This document shows positions 52,305 to 64,000 of a DNA stretch of 64,000 bases, piece by piece (the stretch's first letter is position 1; each line of letters begins with the position of its first letter). Position numbers and translations under genes: made by a program. Under the pieces are notes generated by a model. The model saw only the letters and a program-made list of their open reading frames with translations. It did not search any database and was not told the DNA's origin. Source of the DNA: Tubiluchus corallicola (taxonomy: Eukaryota > Priapulida > Priapulimorpha > Priapulimorphida > Tubiluchidae); NCBI GenBank assembly GCA_030141605.1, contig JAQGDQ010000190.1:248001-312000 (forward strand), written 5' to 3'.

Positions 52305-54468
52305 TCAATCGACTAGCTGCGAAACATCTGCTACCCTAACTGATGGACGAGTGAAGAGTATTAACATTTCTAGAATTTGCAAAATTTCTTGTTACACGTT
52401 AGAAATCAGTGTGGTTTGTGGGGTGCGCACATGAGAAAGGTAAGGACTGCTTTAAACTGAAACTAGGCTAAAAAGGAGGGTTGAAGAAGAAATAAAAACA
52501 CAGGGAAGTTTGTTAACGAAGTTGTGCAATGTTTAAGTTGGTTACTAAATGAATAGGCGGTCATCAGGAAAGCTGCTGCTGGGCATTACATCTACTTGTA
52601 TGTCTATGTATTCGAATATTTTGGTCCTACCTCAGCAATATACATAATAAATACTCCTCATGTTGAATGCTGAATTTCACTATGTAATAAGTCAGACAGT
52701 ACGTATAAAATAAACAAACAAAAGCATGCAGGTATAATTTTTTTACATTCTTTCTGAAACACTGATCATCAAGATTTAGTGTTCGACTGCAAAATAGCGG
52801 TGAAAAGACCCAATTGACCCACTGATCCCATTGTCTGCAGTACCCTATATTAAGCTTCACGGTGAACATTTTGGTCCTACCAAGTTTTCCTAGCCGTTTA
52901 TGCCGCTTGGTTTTTCGTTATAAACAATAGACAAGCACTTTATAATGCTGTATTATCGTTTTGTAACAATGCTCAGCCTGTTCCTATAACATGTCAAATC
53001 TGAAGCTAAAATGGCCGAATCTAAACCATGTCAACGGTACCTGCTACAAGACGTTTACACACAGATAATTATATAAATTGATAATTCAACTTATCATTTT
53101 TTGATTTTACGACAAGCAAGAAAATAGTCAAATAGCATCCCATCTTACAGTAAAACCACCGTCCCCTACTAGTTTGTATGTTATTTTAAAAAAAACGAAG
53201 TCAAAATTGTACTAAATGAGATTAAAAATGTTTGAAAAATGTTATTATACATTTGTGAACGAGATAAGTATTTGCTGTACAAAAAGCTTAAAAAACATGT
53301 TATACACAAAGTTGAGACGACACATTTTAAGTACCGATTGTAAAAATTTCCAATGCGCCCATCGACTTTCACCTTTATAGTGATCTCTTATTGCACGAGG
53401 CAATACATTCAATATAACCACATCATGATGTGCATTAAATACTATCTAAATGTCCTACTTCATTTGTTCCACATATTTGTAATAAAATGAAATCACAATA
53501 TCAATCACGGCAGTAGAATTGCCAGCACTATTTGAACCTAAAATTAGTCAAGCCAAACAGTTCAAATTAGAAAAAAAATGCAATTAGAAATAAGTGGCAA
53601 AATTGTTTCAAGATGGACCCAATCACACAAAAAACGTGAACTCACGAGCATTATGTTACAATGAGAAAAAGTTACAAACAATAAAAACTGTTTTACTGTG
53701 GACCTGACTTATAAAAAGCAATAACTGACACACTGAAGGCCTTATACCAATGCTTAAGAGAAAAAAGTATGAAATATTTTCAAGAAGGTACTTACTGAAA
53801 GAACTAGTAAAAACTTTAAAAGTACTAAATCATAACTACAATACCCACCATTTGTAATTTCCAAATCAAAATACGTAAAAACGTTATGACCACAATAGTT
53901 GAATTTATGATGTCTAACTTCCCCACAATTATGCCATAGCAGAGACTGTATTTTAAATTCTCTAGAGTATAGACTGAATCTTACAACATGACATATACAG
54001 CATATGAACTCATTTTGTTTTTGCATAATTGATGCATTCATCTGATTTTGCAGACTTACAATTATTATAACTTTTATATTTTGCTTTTATCTGTCATGTC
54101 CGTAATACAATTTTCGTACCTCGGAATTGAGCTATAATTCGACGACAGTGATTTTGTCTCTGCACCCAGCTAGTTTGAATTGTACTCGATATTAAGAGTG
54201 AAACATCATATGAAAACTAGAAAATGTAGTCCTTGTGTTACAGGAAATGGACTTCACCTAGTCTAGTTTTGTGTTAGTTTATGTTTTTTGTAGTCAGTTT
54301 CATATCAAACTATTATAAATGCCAGTATTTACAGTAATATAAAAAAGTCATGCACTGCAGTTCACATCTCGATAGTATAGGAAGTTTTGAGCTCATCCAA
54401 ATTTTCCTTGCTTAAAAAGCTTAGTAACAACAACAAGTTCTGAGACTCGCTAGCACTTAAGCCAAAAA
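52305..54468. other. Non-coding DNA, nothing recognised
   Basis: AT-rich sequence between the 32-bp duplication and the end of the MECR transcript. No exon-like frame. Confidence 0.4.
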
Positions 54469-54474
54469 TTTATT
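54469..54474 (-). terminator. Possible poly(A) signal of MECR
   Basis: AATAAA on the minus strand, about 280 bases beyond the MECR stop codon. Other A/T-rich hexamers lie nearer, so its use is uncertain. Confidence 0.4.
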
Positions 54475-54756
54475 GACATTGCAAAAAATAATGTTTACAT
54501 TACCAGCAACTACAAAAGGACAAACAACAAAGATAAAAATGAAAGAAAATGGCAGGTTATAAAAACAAAGTTACTTTGTTGCATTTGATGTCAATATCTT
54601 ATACAATAACCTTTGGTAATTTTTATCATTATTAAAATTCAGGAACACTCAGCTAGTAACAACTACTATTAAATCGAAGATATCTTGTCTCACAAGTTTA
54701 ATTTTACTTTTAATATTATAAAAGTGCCTCATTCTAGGGCCTTGATTTTAAGTATG

Positions 54757-55881
54757 TCACTCTTTGTTATCGCAAACAAGAAGTTGCTTGGGAGAATACG
54801 GCTTCATTGATTCCTTTACGGCTTCTAAAAAGTTATGATAAGTTACAGTTTTAACAGGTGGCAGCACTAGCTTACCAGCTTGAATCATATTAAAGATAAC
54901 ATCGAACATTGTGTCCTGTTCCCGTGTTCCTTTATGCTCTTCATTCCACTTTGTCATCCAAAATCCGGTCGCATTTTTTCGACTAAAAATCAGTGAACCA
55001 ACAGGTAAAATTACAGGTTGTCTGGACATACCTCCATAGGTGACCATAATTCCGTGATCAGCTAGGTAGCGCATGAGTTGTGTTGAACTCTTTCCTCCTA
55101 CACAGTTTAATGCAAGTAAGGGAGCCTCACGATTGAGCATGAATTCTTTCATCTCTTTGCCTAGAAAGTGTTCTTCACTTATAACAAAGTTAGCACCAAG
55201 TGACTGCATATGTGCCTTTATTTCATCGAAGTTATCTCGTTTACGGAGAATATTAATTGAGACTAAGCCCATCTCCCGAGAAAGTTGAATGACATTGTAA
55301 CCCACGCCACTGTTACAACCATTCTGTATAATTGTGTCACCGTGTTTTAGCCTTTGAAAATCACATAAAAGTCGATAGGCAGTACAAGCGTTCACTGCTG
55401 CAGTAGCAGCGTTGTAAACCGGAACATCCTCTGGAATCTTTCTAATGTTATCAGACAGCATAATAGAATGAGTACGCCATGTTCCACATCCCGAAGACGC
55501 AGGAATAACTTTATCACCTGCTTTAACACTAACGACAGCATCGCCAACATCTATCACTTCACCAACACCTTCGTTACCTGCAACAGCCGGCAGGGATGGT
55601 AATTTAGCATATGTACCCTGTATCATATTAATGTCCGCTGGATTCACGGGTGAGGCTAACATGCGCACTAAGATTTCATTTTGCTGCAGCTTCTCTGGCA
55701 AATCAATGGTGACTTTTTCTAAAACTTTTACAGGATCACCATGTTCTCTGTAGACAATCGCAAATACCTGTTCGGCCATGTTGAACAGATGACGACAATT
55801 TTGCTGTTGCTGTAGTAGCTGACACTTACTTTGAAACAAACGAAATACTGGGAACAGCCTTCTATGAACAACTGCCATCAT
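54757..55881 (-). CDS. MECR: Mitochondrial enoyl-[acyl-carrier-protein] reductase (2-enoyl thioester reductase)
   Basis: Intact single-exon coding frame of 374 residues; the human protein has 373. It catalyses the NADPH-dependent last step of mitochondrial type II fatty-acid synthesis, which supplies octanoate for lipoic acid. The N-terminus is basic, without acidic residues (MMAVVHRRLFPVFRLFQSK), as in a mitochondrial targeting peptide, and a second ATG follows at once. The catalytic tyrosine region is NPADINMIQGTY (Tyr91 here). The nucleotide-binding stretch is IIQNGCNSGVG (about 184–194). The family motifs GTWRT, ALNCVGGKSSTQL, MVTYGGMSRQPV and GFWMTKW follow in order, so the medium-chain dehydrogenase/reductase fold looks complete. 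No key residue is missing. Coding introns are absent; whether the 5' leader is spliced cannot be seen. An intronless copy could be an old retrocopy, but the frame is under clear constraint. I am confident of the identity. Confidence 0.95.
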   Translation of the reverse strand: MMAVVHRRLFPVFRLFQSKCQLLQQQQNCRHLFNMAEQVFAIVYREHGDPVKVLEKVTIDLPEKLQQNEILVRMLASPVNPADINMIQGTYAKLPSLPAVAGNEGVGEVIDVGDAVVSVKAGDKVIPASSGCGTWRTHSIMLSDNIRKIPEDVPVYNAATAAVNACTAYRLLCDFQRLKHGDTIIQNGCNSGVGYNVIQLSREMGLVSINILRKRDNFDEIKAHMQSLGANFVISEEHFLGKEMKEFMLNREAPLLALNCVGGKSSTQLMRYLADHGIMVTYGGMSRQPVILPVGSLIFSRKNATGFWMTKWNEEHKGTREQDTMFDVIFNMIQAGKLVLPPVKTVTYHNFLEAVKESMKPYSPKQLLVCDNKE

Positions 55882-58800
55882 GTATTGAATTTAAGTTAGA
55901 TAATTAGCATACAGCACACATTACAGTGAAAATCCACCAATTTATAATCTGTAAAAAACAATTTTATGAGAGTCGGGATACAGGTTGAATTTGACCAGAT
56001 TTAATAAGTAGATTGAAATTGAACTATATATACTAATTTGTCACCACTATTAGTATTTACTTGAATCTTTCAGGGTCCTTCACTGACATTCACCTCACAA
56101 ACATAGTGATACTCTGTAGACAAGATATTTACCAAAGCAGTACTCAGTCTGCATATTGATGCTGTTGCATCTACCTAAGCACTTACCTAATAAGCACTAC
56201 TACATCATGTAACTTATACACAAAAAGCAGTGACTCTCAAAATGAAAGCGGGTTTAATCAAAGAAATTTTAGATATAACCAACATAATTATTATATGATA
56301 GTCCGATCTCGGTCAGCAAACTTAACCAAGCTCAATAATTGCAATCCTCAAAAAAAATTGGAAAGTGCTGATCATTAATACTTCAGACATTCAATTCCTT
56401 TGCTATCATTAAACTTTGATTTTCTAAATAATTGGAAATAATCACATCTAGGCCTTTAAAGCTGGAAACCTAATGAAACATTCAAACATACTATCATACT
56501 TTGAGTACTTAAACTCGTATGACGTAGTTAGATGTAACACATGCCATGTATGGATAGGTTGACAATGGTTGTTTCTTCTACTGAGACTTCTAGCTTTAAA
56601 GAACTGTGCATGATGTTACTAATGATTTGAAATTTACTGATCATATTACTGAATTAAAAAAAAGCAAATATACATATTTGTATTTGTATGATAAAACGAA
56701 GGGTAATTAGCAGAGATTCATTTTTCATTTCGCTTTTTTGCAAAAGTTGTTTGAATATATTGCTGTAGTGGGATCGCCACAGTATATTACACACCGTCTT
56801 TATACTGTCTTCGTTTGACAAAATGGTCTTATTTTATTGTGTGTGTCTTCCTTAGAACAGATATGTAGCACTAACGATTTGCTATGCACACAGAATGGTG
56901 ATAATACGTGCAATTTTCTGATTCTCTTTTCTAGATCTTTTTGTAAGCCATTCTAATAAACTTTTTTGTCCTGGTGAACAAAATATCGTGTGGAAACATT
57001 TCTTCCGTCATTGTGTAATCAGAACTTGAATTCCAAACAATGTAATAACTTAATAAGAGAACATTTGCAAAATTAAAGCGCACTGAGGATGGCACATTTG
57101 ATGTCAATTACAGACTCAGCTATACTGCATAAATTAACAGGCTCATGAGTCATGGCAAATAGAATTTGTAATAAAGTATGAGCGAAGCTGCATGTTATGT
57201 TTCATGTTGCCTTTTACCCAATGTTATTACAGATTATTGTTGTTGGTTAAGTTATAGGGGCCTAGTAATACACACACCTATGTGTGTATATGAAAGTGAT
57301 ATCACCTGACCACCTGCCTCAGGCTTCTGTTGCTGATGCACGCACAGTAGCATTGACTGTGACCTCACCTCTCTGTGAAAAAATTTCTCTTTCTTCTCCA
57401 ATACGGCCTGAGCAAGAAGTCGCATGAGATATGGACTTTACGTATAAATTGCCATAATGCCAGTGTTTAGTTTGAAAGCATAAGGCCAGCAAAGAGCTAT
57501 GTCACTCTTTAGGTGAATCTGCAAATCACTGATTCAGTACTGCAGTTTGACTAAGTGGTGAGTGGTATAGTCCTCCTTACCGACTTGCAAACGTGGGAAA
57601 ACTATACAAAATTAAAGGTACGACTGTAAAACCTACATTGTAAACTTCTCCTTGATCACTCTGAATGATTGCTACATATTGCATTTACTGTTAACTAGAT
57701 CTGCAGTCCAATGGAGTTACTATGCCAACTGCTTAAAATGTGAGAAGCTGGATGTGCATAATAATAACTGTAGAGCCATTATTCTACGACTGCAGCTACG
57801 CTAGCTAGCTTATATTTGGCAGGAAAATAGATGAGCGAACTTCTCCTCTAACCCACTTAACATTGTTAAGTATTCTAAATACTGTAAAACTGTATTTTTT
57901 TGAGTATCGTTGTACAGACCAGTTTTGGTGACTGTTCTTTAAATTTGTTATGCATCTCCTATTTCTCGCATTCCTGTTTTGCATCTTATGATTTACGAGT
58001 AAAATACCTTCCGCAAGATGTAGGTGAGAACAGGCTTTAAATCTATGGCCCCAGAATAGTAACGTCAAAGCCATGAACCGTTCTACAGCTAGAATCATTG
58101 TTGTTAGGTGAAAATAAAATCATATGTCACTCCACATTGTAAAATATCTATGTGGAAAAACTGCAACATAATACTGCACATAATGCTGTGGCAAATGTGG
58201 TTCACTGAACGTAATTGAAAATCGCCACATCACCAAAATGACGTAAAAGGTACTGCCACACAGGAAAAACTTGCAAGCACTTGCTGCCATCTACTGGATG
58301 AAAGACGAAGTGGTAATCTGCCTATAGCTAGACCACGTTTATTTACATTAACCCAAGAACAAAGCATGGTAGAGTTAACATCAAATAGTGAGAAGAATCA
58401 GTTAATACAAAAACCGATAACATGCGCAATGATAGCGACTTAATGGCAAACAGATAAGCATGCCAGCGACACTGTACAGCAGATACAGGTAAACAATCTA
58501 GACTGTAGTTAATTGAGGTGGTAATGCTTCAGAACTGCAAGTAGTTTATATCAAAACATTATAACTGAAAAAAACAGACAACTAAATAGGTTCTTAAAAT
58601 TTTACATGAAGATCAGGAGCAGGAGTCAAATTGTATTTTATTAGGTGCACTAGGAAACATTAAATAAAACACTGCGTGGAACTTTCGTGTTGGCTTGAAA
58701 TCCTTGTACGCATTGTGCCGCTACATATCGTGAGAAGGTACAATGAGCACGATGCTGGGGTTCATGAATTAGGAAGTGGCAACCCGATACATAGCAAGAC

Positions 58801-58899
58801 AGCATAATGAAGACGAGGTACATGAGGATGTCTAGCAAGTGCGAACATCCCATGAAGACATAGACATAGACCATTTATTTTCTCCAATTAGTTTACCAT
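55882..58899. other. Intergenic DNA upstream of MECR, no gene supported
   Basis: Should contain the MECR promoter. No TATA box is obvious near the start codon. A short hairpin (ACACACCTATGTGTGT) lies near 57270. No exon-like frame. Confidence 0.45.
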
Positions 58900-60012
58900 C
58901 AAAAGTTTTAACATCATTAAGTAATTATAATCATGGAGCAAGGCAGGGAAGGACCATAGGGTCATCTAGTCTCCTGCCCTTTCTTATAAATAGATTAGTA
59001 CATTAAAAATTAATGGTGATGCTGCAGATAACAAAAACAAAAACAAATAAGAAAAAAAAACAATAAAAACAGTATAAATGATACAAATTAACCAAAAAGA
59101 ACTGAAAACAAAAAATAATGAAGTTAGATACCTAAATCTAAACAAAACAATACAATTATTCAGTAATTAGGATTATTATATGTAGTAGTTTCAAATGGGG
59201 TCTTATTAACAGGGGAATTTGACCAAGGTTAGTGAGTAAAGTTAAAAACTGAGAGTATGGAAAGAAAAAATAAGCATCAAAAAAGTGTAATACAGAAAAA
59301 ATTTATGAGAAAAAGTATGAGAAAGAGCAACAATTACTTAGGAGATGAGGAGAAAGAAGAAAAGAAAAAAACTTGCTAGCTTGCTTATTAGTCTTACAAG
59401 TTATGTACTACAGGTATATCCATTTAGTAAGTTTTTGTGTATTTTTTGGAAGGAGATAATAAGCTACCTTCAAAGGTATTTTTTGGCAACGAATTCCATA
59501 ATTTAACTCCTCGTGATTTTAAGCTATTGAAACCATGTCGGGTAAAAAATCTCTCCACAACATACTCCATGAAGTACAAATTAAACACAGATCATTGACA
59601 CACAAATCCTAACTAGTAAAAAATTCGTTGAATCGATGAGTCTTGTTTTGGGTTCAGCATACTGATGATAGGCCTGTGCAGATGTAGAAGTTCCGTCTAT
59701 TGATCAGATACGCCGGTGGCGTCTCCTCTATATTCGTACTGCCATGAAAATCACGGTAAAGCAGAATGCATTTTGCGATTATTCCCGTCGATTGATCATG
59801 GCAGTCTTGGTTATCTCTATTTTTGGCCAACTGTGATGAGAAATACAAGAAATCGTGTAAGCAGCACTCCAACGTAAATAGTTGGAATGCAAAGATCTTG
59901 CATATTGAACCGTTTGGATGGCGCTGACTGCTTGACTAGAGCATTTACTTCGTAAGCCCTTGACTGGAGTAACCGAAATGTCGAAGGGGTAAGCGATTAT
60001 AGTGAAAAACAC
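58900..60012 (-). mobile_element. Broken LINE, 3' end (minus strand)
   Basis: On the minus strand, frames from 60012 down to about 59465 carry C-terminal reverse-transcriptase features in pieces. VSAIQTVQYARSL comes first, then SWPKIEI, then (next frame) AKCILLYRDFHGS followed by PPAYLI, and finally SRGVKLWNSLPKNTFEG near 59545–59465. These match the VQ-R-A, WP-LE-R, K-LLYKI-HG, PPAYL and WNSLP order of CR1/L2-like elements. At least two frame shifts or stops make it inactive. The region 58900–59460 is then A-rich on the plus strand, and would be its 3' untranslated part. Exact ends are uncertain. Confidence 0.65.
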
Positions 60013-60436
60013 AAAGGTGAGGAAACCTGGAAGAAGTGTATATGGGTAGTTTCTTTTAAATATTGAAGAAGATATCAGTTGACAGTTTCAAAGATGTTTA
60101 GATGTTTAGTCCTTTCGATTAAGTATTTTTGGATAAGAAGAAAAATATTGGCTCTGGTGGCTTTCTCGAAACTTGGTTACCTTCAATTATTTATTTATTC
60201 AATCATTTATTAACTCTGCAAAATTGTCACGTTACTGAAATTAGAGATACGTACAATAATTAAAGCAGGTTAGCGAAGAATCCGTAGTCTATTTAGTCAG
60301 CCACTGTAATATAGCTACAATATTATATGTTAGTAATTATGGCACTGTTATCAATTTTATGTTAATATGACAACCATAATTTGCAGTTAAGTGGATAATA
60401 ACCAAAAATAGAAGAAGTATTAAGTTTATTGTCCCT

Positions 60437-60715
60437 AGCATGTTTTCACCATCTTCTCTTTCATTCTTCGTTGTCATTTCCTTACCCTTACTACCACCCT
60501 TGTATTTCATTTTTTGCTTTTTGTCCTGCATCTTTTACATCTTCTCTTTCCATTTTGTCTTCTACTCAATGCTGTACAAGTCTATCTTCTTGGCTTGTGC
60601 CGTTATATTAATATTATGGCGAATTTAAATTTTGTTTTTTTTGTAGTAACAACTTCTTTGTAAAATATATAACAATGTTGTATTTATGGCATTTTGGAAA
60701 TAAACTAAACTAATT
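60437..60715 (+). mobile_element. LINE 3' untranslated tail (plus strand)
   Basis: A T/C-rich stretch ends with TTGTATTTATGGCATTTTGG then AAATAAACTAAACTAA, a form typical of animal LINE 3' ends. No coding remnant precedes it, so it is a 5'-truncated insert. Confidence 0.5.
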
Positions 60716-60730
60716 TTATGATTTAAGTAG

Positions 60731-61740
60731 CAATTCAATTTAATTCAAAAACTTTATTCATCTTTAATACAAAATTTATTAAGGCTGTTATAACAGATTG
60801 TGTAAAGTATGTAGTTATTACAAAAAACCAAGCGGTCATCAACTCTGCCGGACCCATATGTATAATAACGATATAACTTAAGAATACTTTGAAAGACTAC
60901 ATGGTGTTGTTGTTAGAAAAGAGATATTGAGTGCTGTAGAGAAAATATTGTATTGATTTACATAGATCGGTTTTTAAAAATTCAACAGTCTGCAGTACAG
61001 AATGACAAGTAAACCAACATGAATGGACATAATAATAGCAGAAATAGGCAAAACGTAACTACAGTATAAAAGCAGCAAATGAACAAATGGGAATTTAAAT
61101 TGTAAATGTAACAAATGAACAAAAAGCAAACAGATTATGCAATTTAAATCATAAATGTAGCGAGTGAACATAGAGCAAGCAACTGATGGAGTTAAATCAT
61201 AAAACAAAAGCAAAATGGTAACTTTCAGTAATGTCTCTATCGATGTTTACAGAAAGCTTTCTCGTGTAGCTGTTCGATGTTCAGCTGTTCAAACCTATTT
61301 ATTATATAAGTTTGAACAGAACCTTTGAATTGGTTCACTTTAAATGCATCCATGGCTGCTTGGGGGAAGCTCGTTCCAAGTATTTACAATTTGCTGACTA
61401 AAAAATAATTTTCTCAGATCCAGTTTAGCTCATTTAATAATATCTGTAAGCTGTGTTGCCTTGATAGCATATTTGCGTAAATTTATGAACTTAATGAAGT
61501 TTCCATACTCCACTTTATCAATGCCTTTTACCAGCTTGAACACTTGAATAAGATCAGCACGAATTCTTATCGTAATAAATTTTTGTAGATTTATTGGCAT
61601 AAACATTGACAAAATGGTAAGGCTTGCATTCCTGATACTGCCTTCCTGACCCTTTTCTGAACTGCCTCAATCAAACAAATGTCTTTTACATAATGTGGGT
61701 TCCAAACCACAGTTCCAGAATTGAGCAAACTTAAGGGTCA
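60731..61740 (-). mobile_element. 5'-truncated LINE with reverse-transcriptase C-terminus (minus strand)
   Basis: From about 61735 downward the minus strand encodes SGTVVWNPHYVKDICLIEAV, then QKRVRKA, IRADLIQVFKLVKGIDKVEY, LDLRKLFFSQQIVNTWNELP. This is the VWNP-KKDI-LLE-VQ-R, R-RGDLIQVFKI-KGID and RKYFF-R-VN-WN-LP order of non-LTR reverse transcriptases. Internal stops show decay. The 3' end on this strand carries GATGAATAAAGTTTTTGAAT, then a TTGAATT-like tail, a common LINE terminus. The target-site limits are not resolved. Confidence 0.8.
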
Positions 61741-62178
61741 GTAGCAAAAATACCCTTACTTGCCTAAGCTGTAGCTATTAAAATCTCAGGATTTTCAATA
61801 CTTTTATATCTTGTATTTTTTGTACAATTCTGAATTGTAGACCATGAAAGTAAATAATAAATAAGAGATTTTTACCAAATTGATGTTTTCTTACCTTCCT
61901 ATCTCTTAACTAGGCATTTGTGCAAATGACTGATCGGTAAGATTGAAAAAGGTTAGGTACATATCATTACTATGGATAAACCATTTAAATCAAAAGATAT
62001 TGATAAATGTATCTTGATTGATTACATTGATATTGGTAAATCTTGGTCAGTCAAACGAACAAAAGCCTGATTATGCAAATTTTTCTTTTGTTTTTCAGAT
62101 TTTGAATGCATTTTTGCTGCTACACATAGCAACTATACCTGCAGTTTGTCTGACATAATTTACAATTTCATTTTACAG
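61741..62178. other. Upstream region / 5' intron of TTI1
   Basis: The sequence ends in a pyrimidine-rich acceptor (TTTTACAG at 62171–62178), so at least its last part is an intron in the TTI1 5' leader. The upstream leader exon was not recognised. Confidence 0.5.
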
Positions 62179-63776
62179 GAAAGAATGATAAGCTAATGTT
62201 GGAAAAATGGAAAAGGATGTTCAGATTGCCAAAGCTTTTTCAAATCTTCAACCTTTGTGTGTCGCTGTTGCTAAGGAACCAAGTGTTGATAATGTAGGAA
62301 AATTGACTAATGTACTGAAATCTGTACCATTACAAGCATTGCAAGAACTGCAAGAGTATGTCTTGTTTCCATTGAGAGTTATCCTAAAAAAAGGAAATGG
62401 GTAGGTTTAAATTACTTTGTTTCAATGACATTTTATTGCTCAGAATAATTCAAAAATTGAAGTATCAGTGGACTACCTGAAAAATTCAGCAGTGATCTGC
62501 CTGTCATTGGTAGCTTAGCCCAGAAATGCACCAGATAGCAATTACTAGTTTATGTGCATGCATGGCTCTGTGGTCTCTCTCAAAGGCCCATCGTCTCGGA
62601 TTCCAGTTGATCATGCTGCTGTATTCTTAGCTGTCATTTCTTGATTTTCGTTATTACGTGTAGTTGCTTGCATGCAAACTGCGTTATTTATATTTACAGT
62701 TCTGCAGTGCAAGTTAAATAAAACCGATTTTGTATGTAATTTGATTTTTATAGCTGCATAAAAAAATTAAATTTTTTTAAAAATTTAGAAAAATTTTAAA
62801 AATTAAAAAGGAATAAAATATATACCAAAAAATTCTGCAAAATTTGTTGATTTGTAAATATCCATGTTTAGTTGTAATGTACATTCTACATACTATTGAT
62901 TTGATGGGTGAATACTCATAGTGCCTGCTGGTGATGACTATTCTGGTGTCTCCGAACAGCTTACTTTTATCAACAAAACATTTATGCAAAATGACCAAAA
63001 GCTGACTAGTCACGAAAGGGTGTTGCTTGGCATTATCACAGAGATACACAATCAAAGGAATGTGTGGTTAAACATATGCTTAAATGTTTAATGTCATTAT
63101 CTTCTCTGTTACTTTAAAGTCGTACATTTATTATAGATATTTTGATGTGTTTTAGATCGAATGATTTGTATGAGGCCACTGTGGAATGCATTAAGAAGAT
63201 TGTATCCAGTGCTTCAGTATCGGAATTCAGTTTATTTGCTGATGTTTTTGTGCAGCTGTGCTTAATTCTAAGTCAGCCTGGCAACACTGAAAAACGTATG
63301 TGATGATCAAGTGTTGTAGAAAAGATCAAATTTGAAATTGAAAGCAATAATTTGTTTGCTGGAAACATTGTGCGTAAAGAAAGTTTTTTGTGCACAAAAT
63401 AAAAAAAGTGTAACACTTTCTGTTAAATTTGTACATGGCAAAAGTTCATTTAAAAAGTTTACTCAAAAAAATTGACTAAAAGTTCAATTTAGACTTTAAT
63501 TATGTAAAAATTTTCTACAAAAATGTAGTTATTTAAAATTAAATCTTATTGTTATATTGTGCACTTTTATAAAGTTAACGGTTTATGATTAGTTTCTAAT
63601 TGGATAATTTAATTCACAAATGTTTATGCTGTGTAATTTAAATGAAGAATAAAATGCACTAAAATTATAGACTGATGTAAAGTGTTTGTTTATTTTATAG
63701 TTGCTGCTTCAAGTGAAGAACTGAAGTTGTCTGTAATAACTTGTTTACGAATACTAGTTGCTAACTCAACAGATAG
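62179..63776 (+). CDS. TTI1: TELO2-interacting protein 1, first three coding exons (runs off the window)
   Basis: Exons: 62179–62400 (coding from ATG 62207), 63156–63295 and 63701–63776, all with GT…AG junctions and matching phases (2, 1, 2). The joined protein begins MEKDVQIAKAFSNLQPLCVA and continues with ALQELQEYVLFPLR, GSNDLYEATVECIKKIVSS, LFADVFVQLCLILSQPG and SEELKLSVITCLRILVANS. These line up with the N-terminal HEAT-type helices of TTI1, where human has ALQELQQYILFPLR and SEELKLAVIQGL. TTI1 is a scaffold in the TTT complex (TELO2–TTI1–TTI2), which with HSP90 and R2TP helps mature ATM, ATR, DNA-PK and mTOR-type kinases. The family is about 1,090 residues long, so most of the gene lies beyond 64000. 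The leader has an upstream out-of-frame ATG. The codon after the 62400 donor would be a stop, which supports the splice call. Confidence 0.88.
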
Positions 63777-64000
63777 GTAATGTACATTATGCAAAACATT
63801 TTGGTTACATACTGTTGTTTGCATTACATTAAGGAATTCCATGACTAAACATTGGGATTAGTATAGTTGCTAAAATGTACATTTTTTACCATACTTCAAA
63901 ACAGAGCAGGATGTGAAGAATCATCTTGTTTTCTTTTAAGTGACAAAATGATGAAGATTTGAGTCAGAAATATAACAACTCATTTATTTTTAAGACTATT
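63777..64000 (+). other. TTI1 intron 3, to the window edge
   Basis: Begins with the donor GTAATG after exon 3. An AG near 63904 could open a short in-frame stretch, but its translation does not resemble TTI1 and soon stops, so the next exon is placed outside the window. Confidence 0.55.

Noticed and set aside
63905-63965. Possible fourth TTI1 exon after an AG near 63904
   Set aside because: Translation in the required phase does not resemble TTI1 and hits a stop; the preceding acceptor tract is weak.
1-64000. CRISPR arrays, bacterial operons or prophage-like systems
   Set aside because: No regularly spaced direct repeats and no bacterial-type gene organisation; the window is animal nuclear DNA.

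Overview
This window is nuclear DNA from a multicellular animal. It has spliced genes with GT–AG introns, a TATA promoter, decayed non-LTR retrotransposons, hAT- and MITE-like DNA transposons, microsatellites and a tRNA-derived element. The base composition is AT-rich. The leftmost gene carries an ApeC (apextrin C-terminal) domain, a family known from cnidarians, molluscs, echinoderms and amphioxus but not from vertebrates, so a marine or aquatic invertebrate is likely. The species cannot be fixed from this sequence. Coding sequence is sparse: four gene loci cover a small fraction of 64 kb, and the rest is intergenic or intronic DNA with old transposon debris.

Layout. At 0.4–4.4 kb (+) there is a complete seven-exon gene for a predicted secreted protein of 690 residues: signal peptide, ten EGF-like repeats in one large exon, a cysteine-rich ephrin-receptor-like (GCC2/GCC3) module, and a C-terminal ApeC domain spread over four exons. 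Splice phases agree across all six introns. From 4.4 to 24.5 kb I see no gene. This stretch holds a possible DNA transposon (6.5–7.9 kb), a tRNA-derived element (12.8 kb), a palindromic MITE (15.7 kb) and a broken reverse transcriptase (23.0–23.5 kb, +). At 24.55–24.86 kb (–) lies the probable first coding exon of a lysine-rich, probably nuclear protein that I cannot name; its later exons were not found.

From 25 to 54 kb there is again no supported gene. This stretch holds inverted repeats at 25.4/26.2 kb, a dispersed repeat with copies at 28.7 and 37.0 kb, a 415-bp repeat in two inverted copies (36.3–37.5 and 39.7–40.1 kb, the first split by two later insertions), a TG microsatellite, an ATC microsatellite containing a 266-bp hAT-type MITE with a clean 8-bp target duplication (45.36–45.62 kb), and a perfect 32-bp tandem duplication (52.2 kb).

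At 54.8–55.9 kb (–) is an intact, intronless-coding MECR gene (mitochondrial 2-enoyl thioester reductase). The 58.9–61.7 kb stretch is a cluster of LINE 3' ends. At 62.2 kb (+) the gene for TTI1 (TELO2-interacting protein 1) begins and runs off the right edge; three of its exons are resolved. The four genes show no sign of working together: they belong to extracellular or innate-type recognition, an unknown nuclear role, mitochondrial fatty-acid synthesis, and PIKK-kinase maturation.
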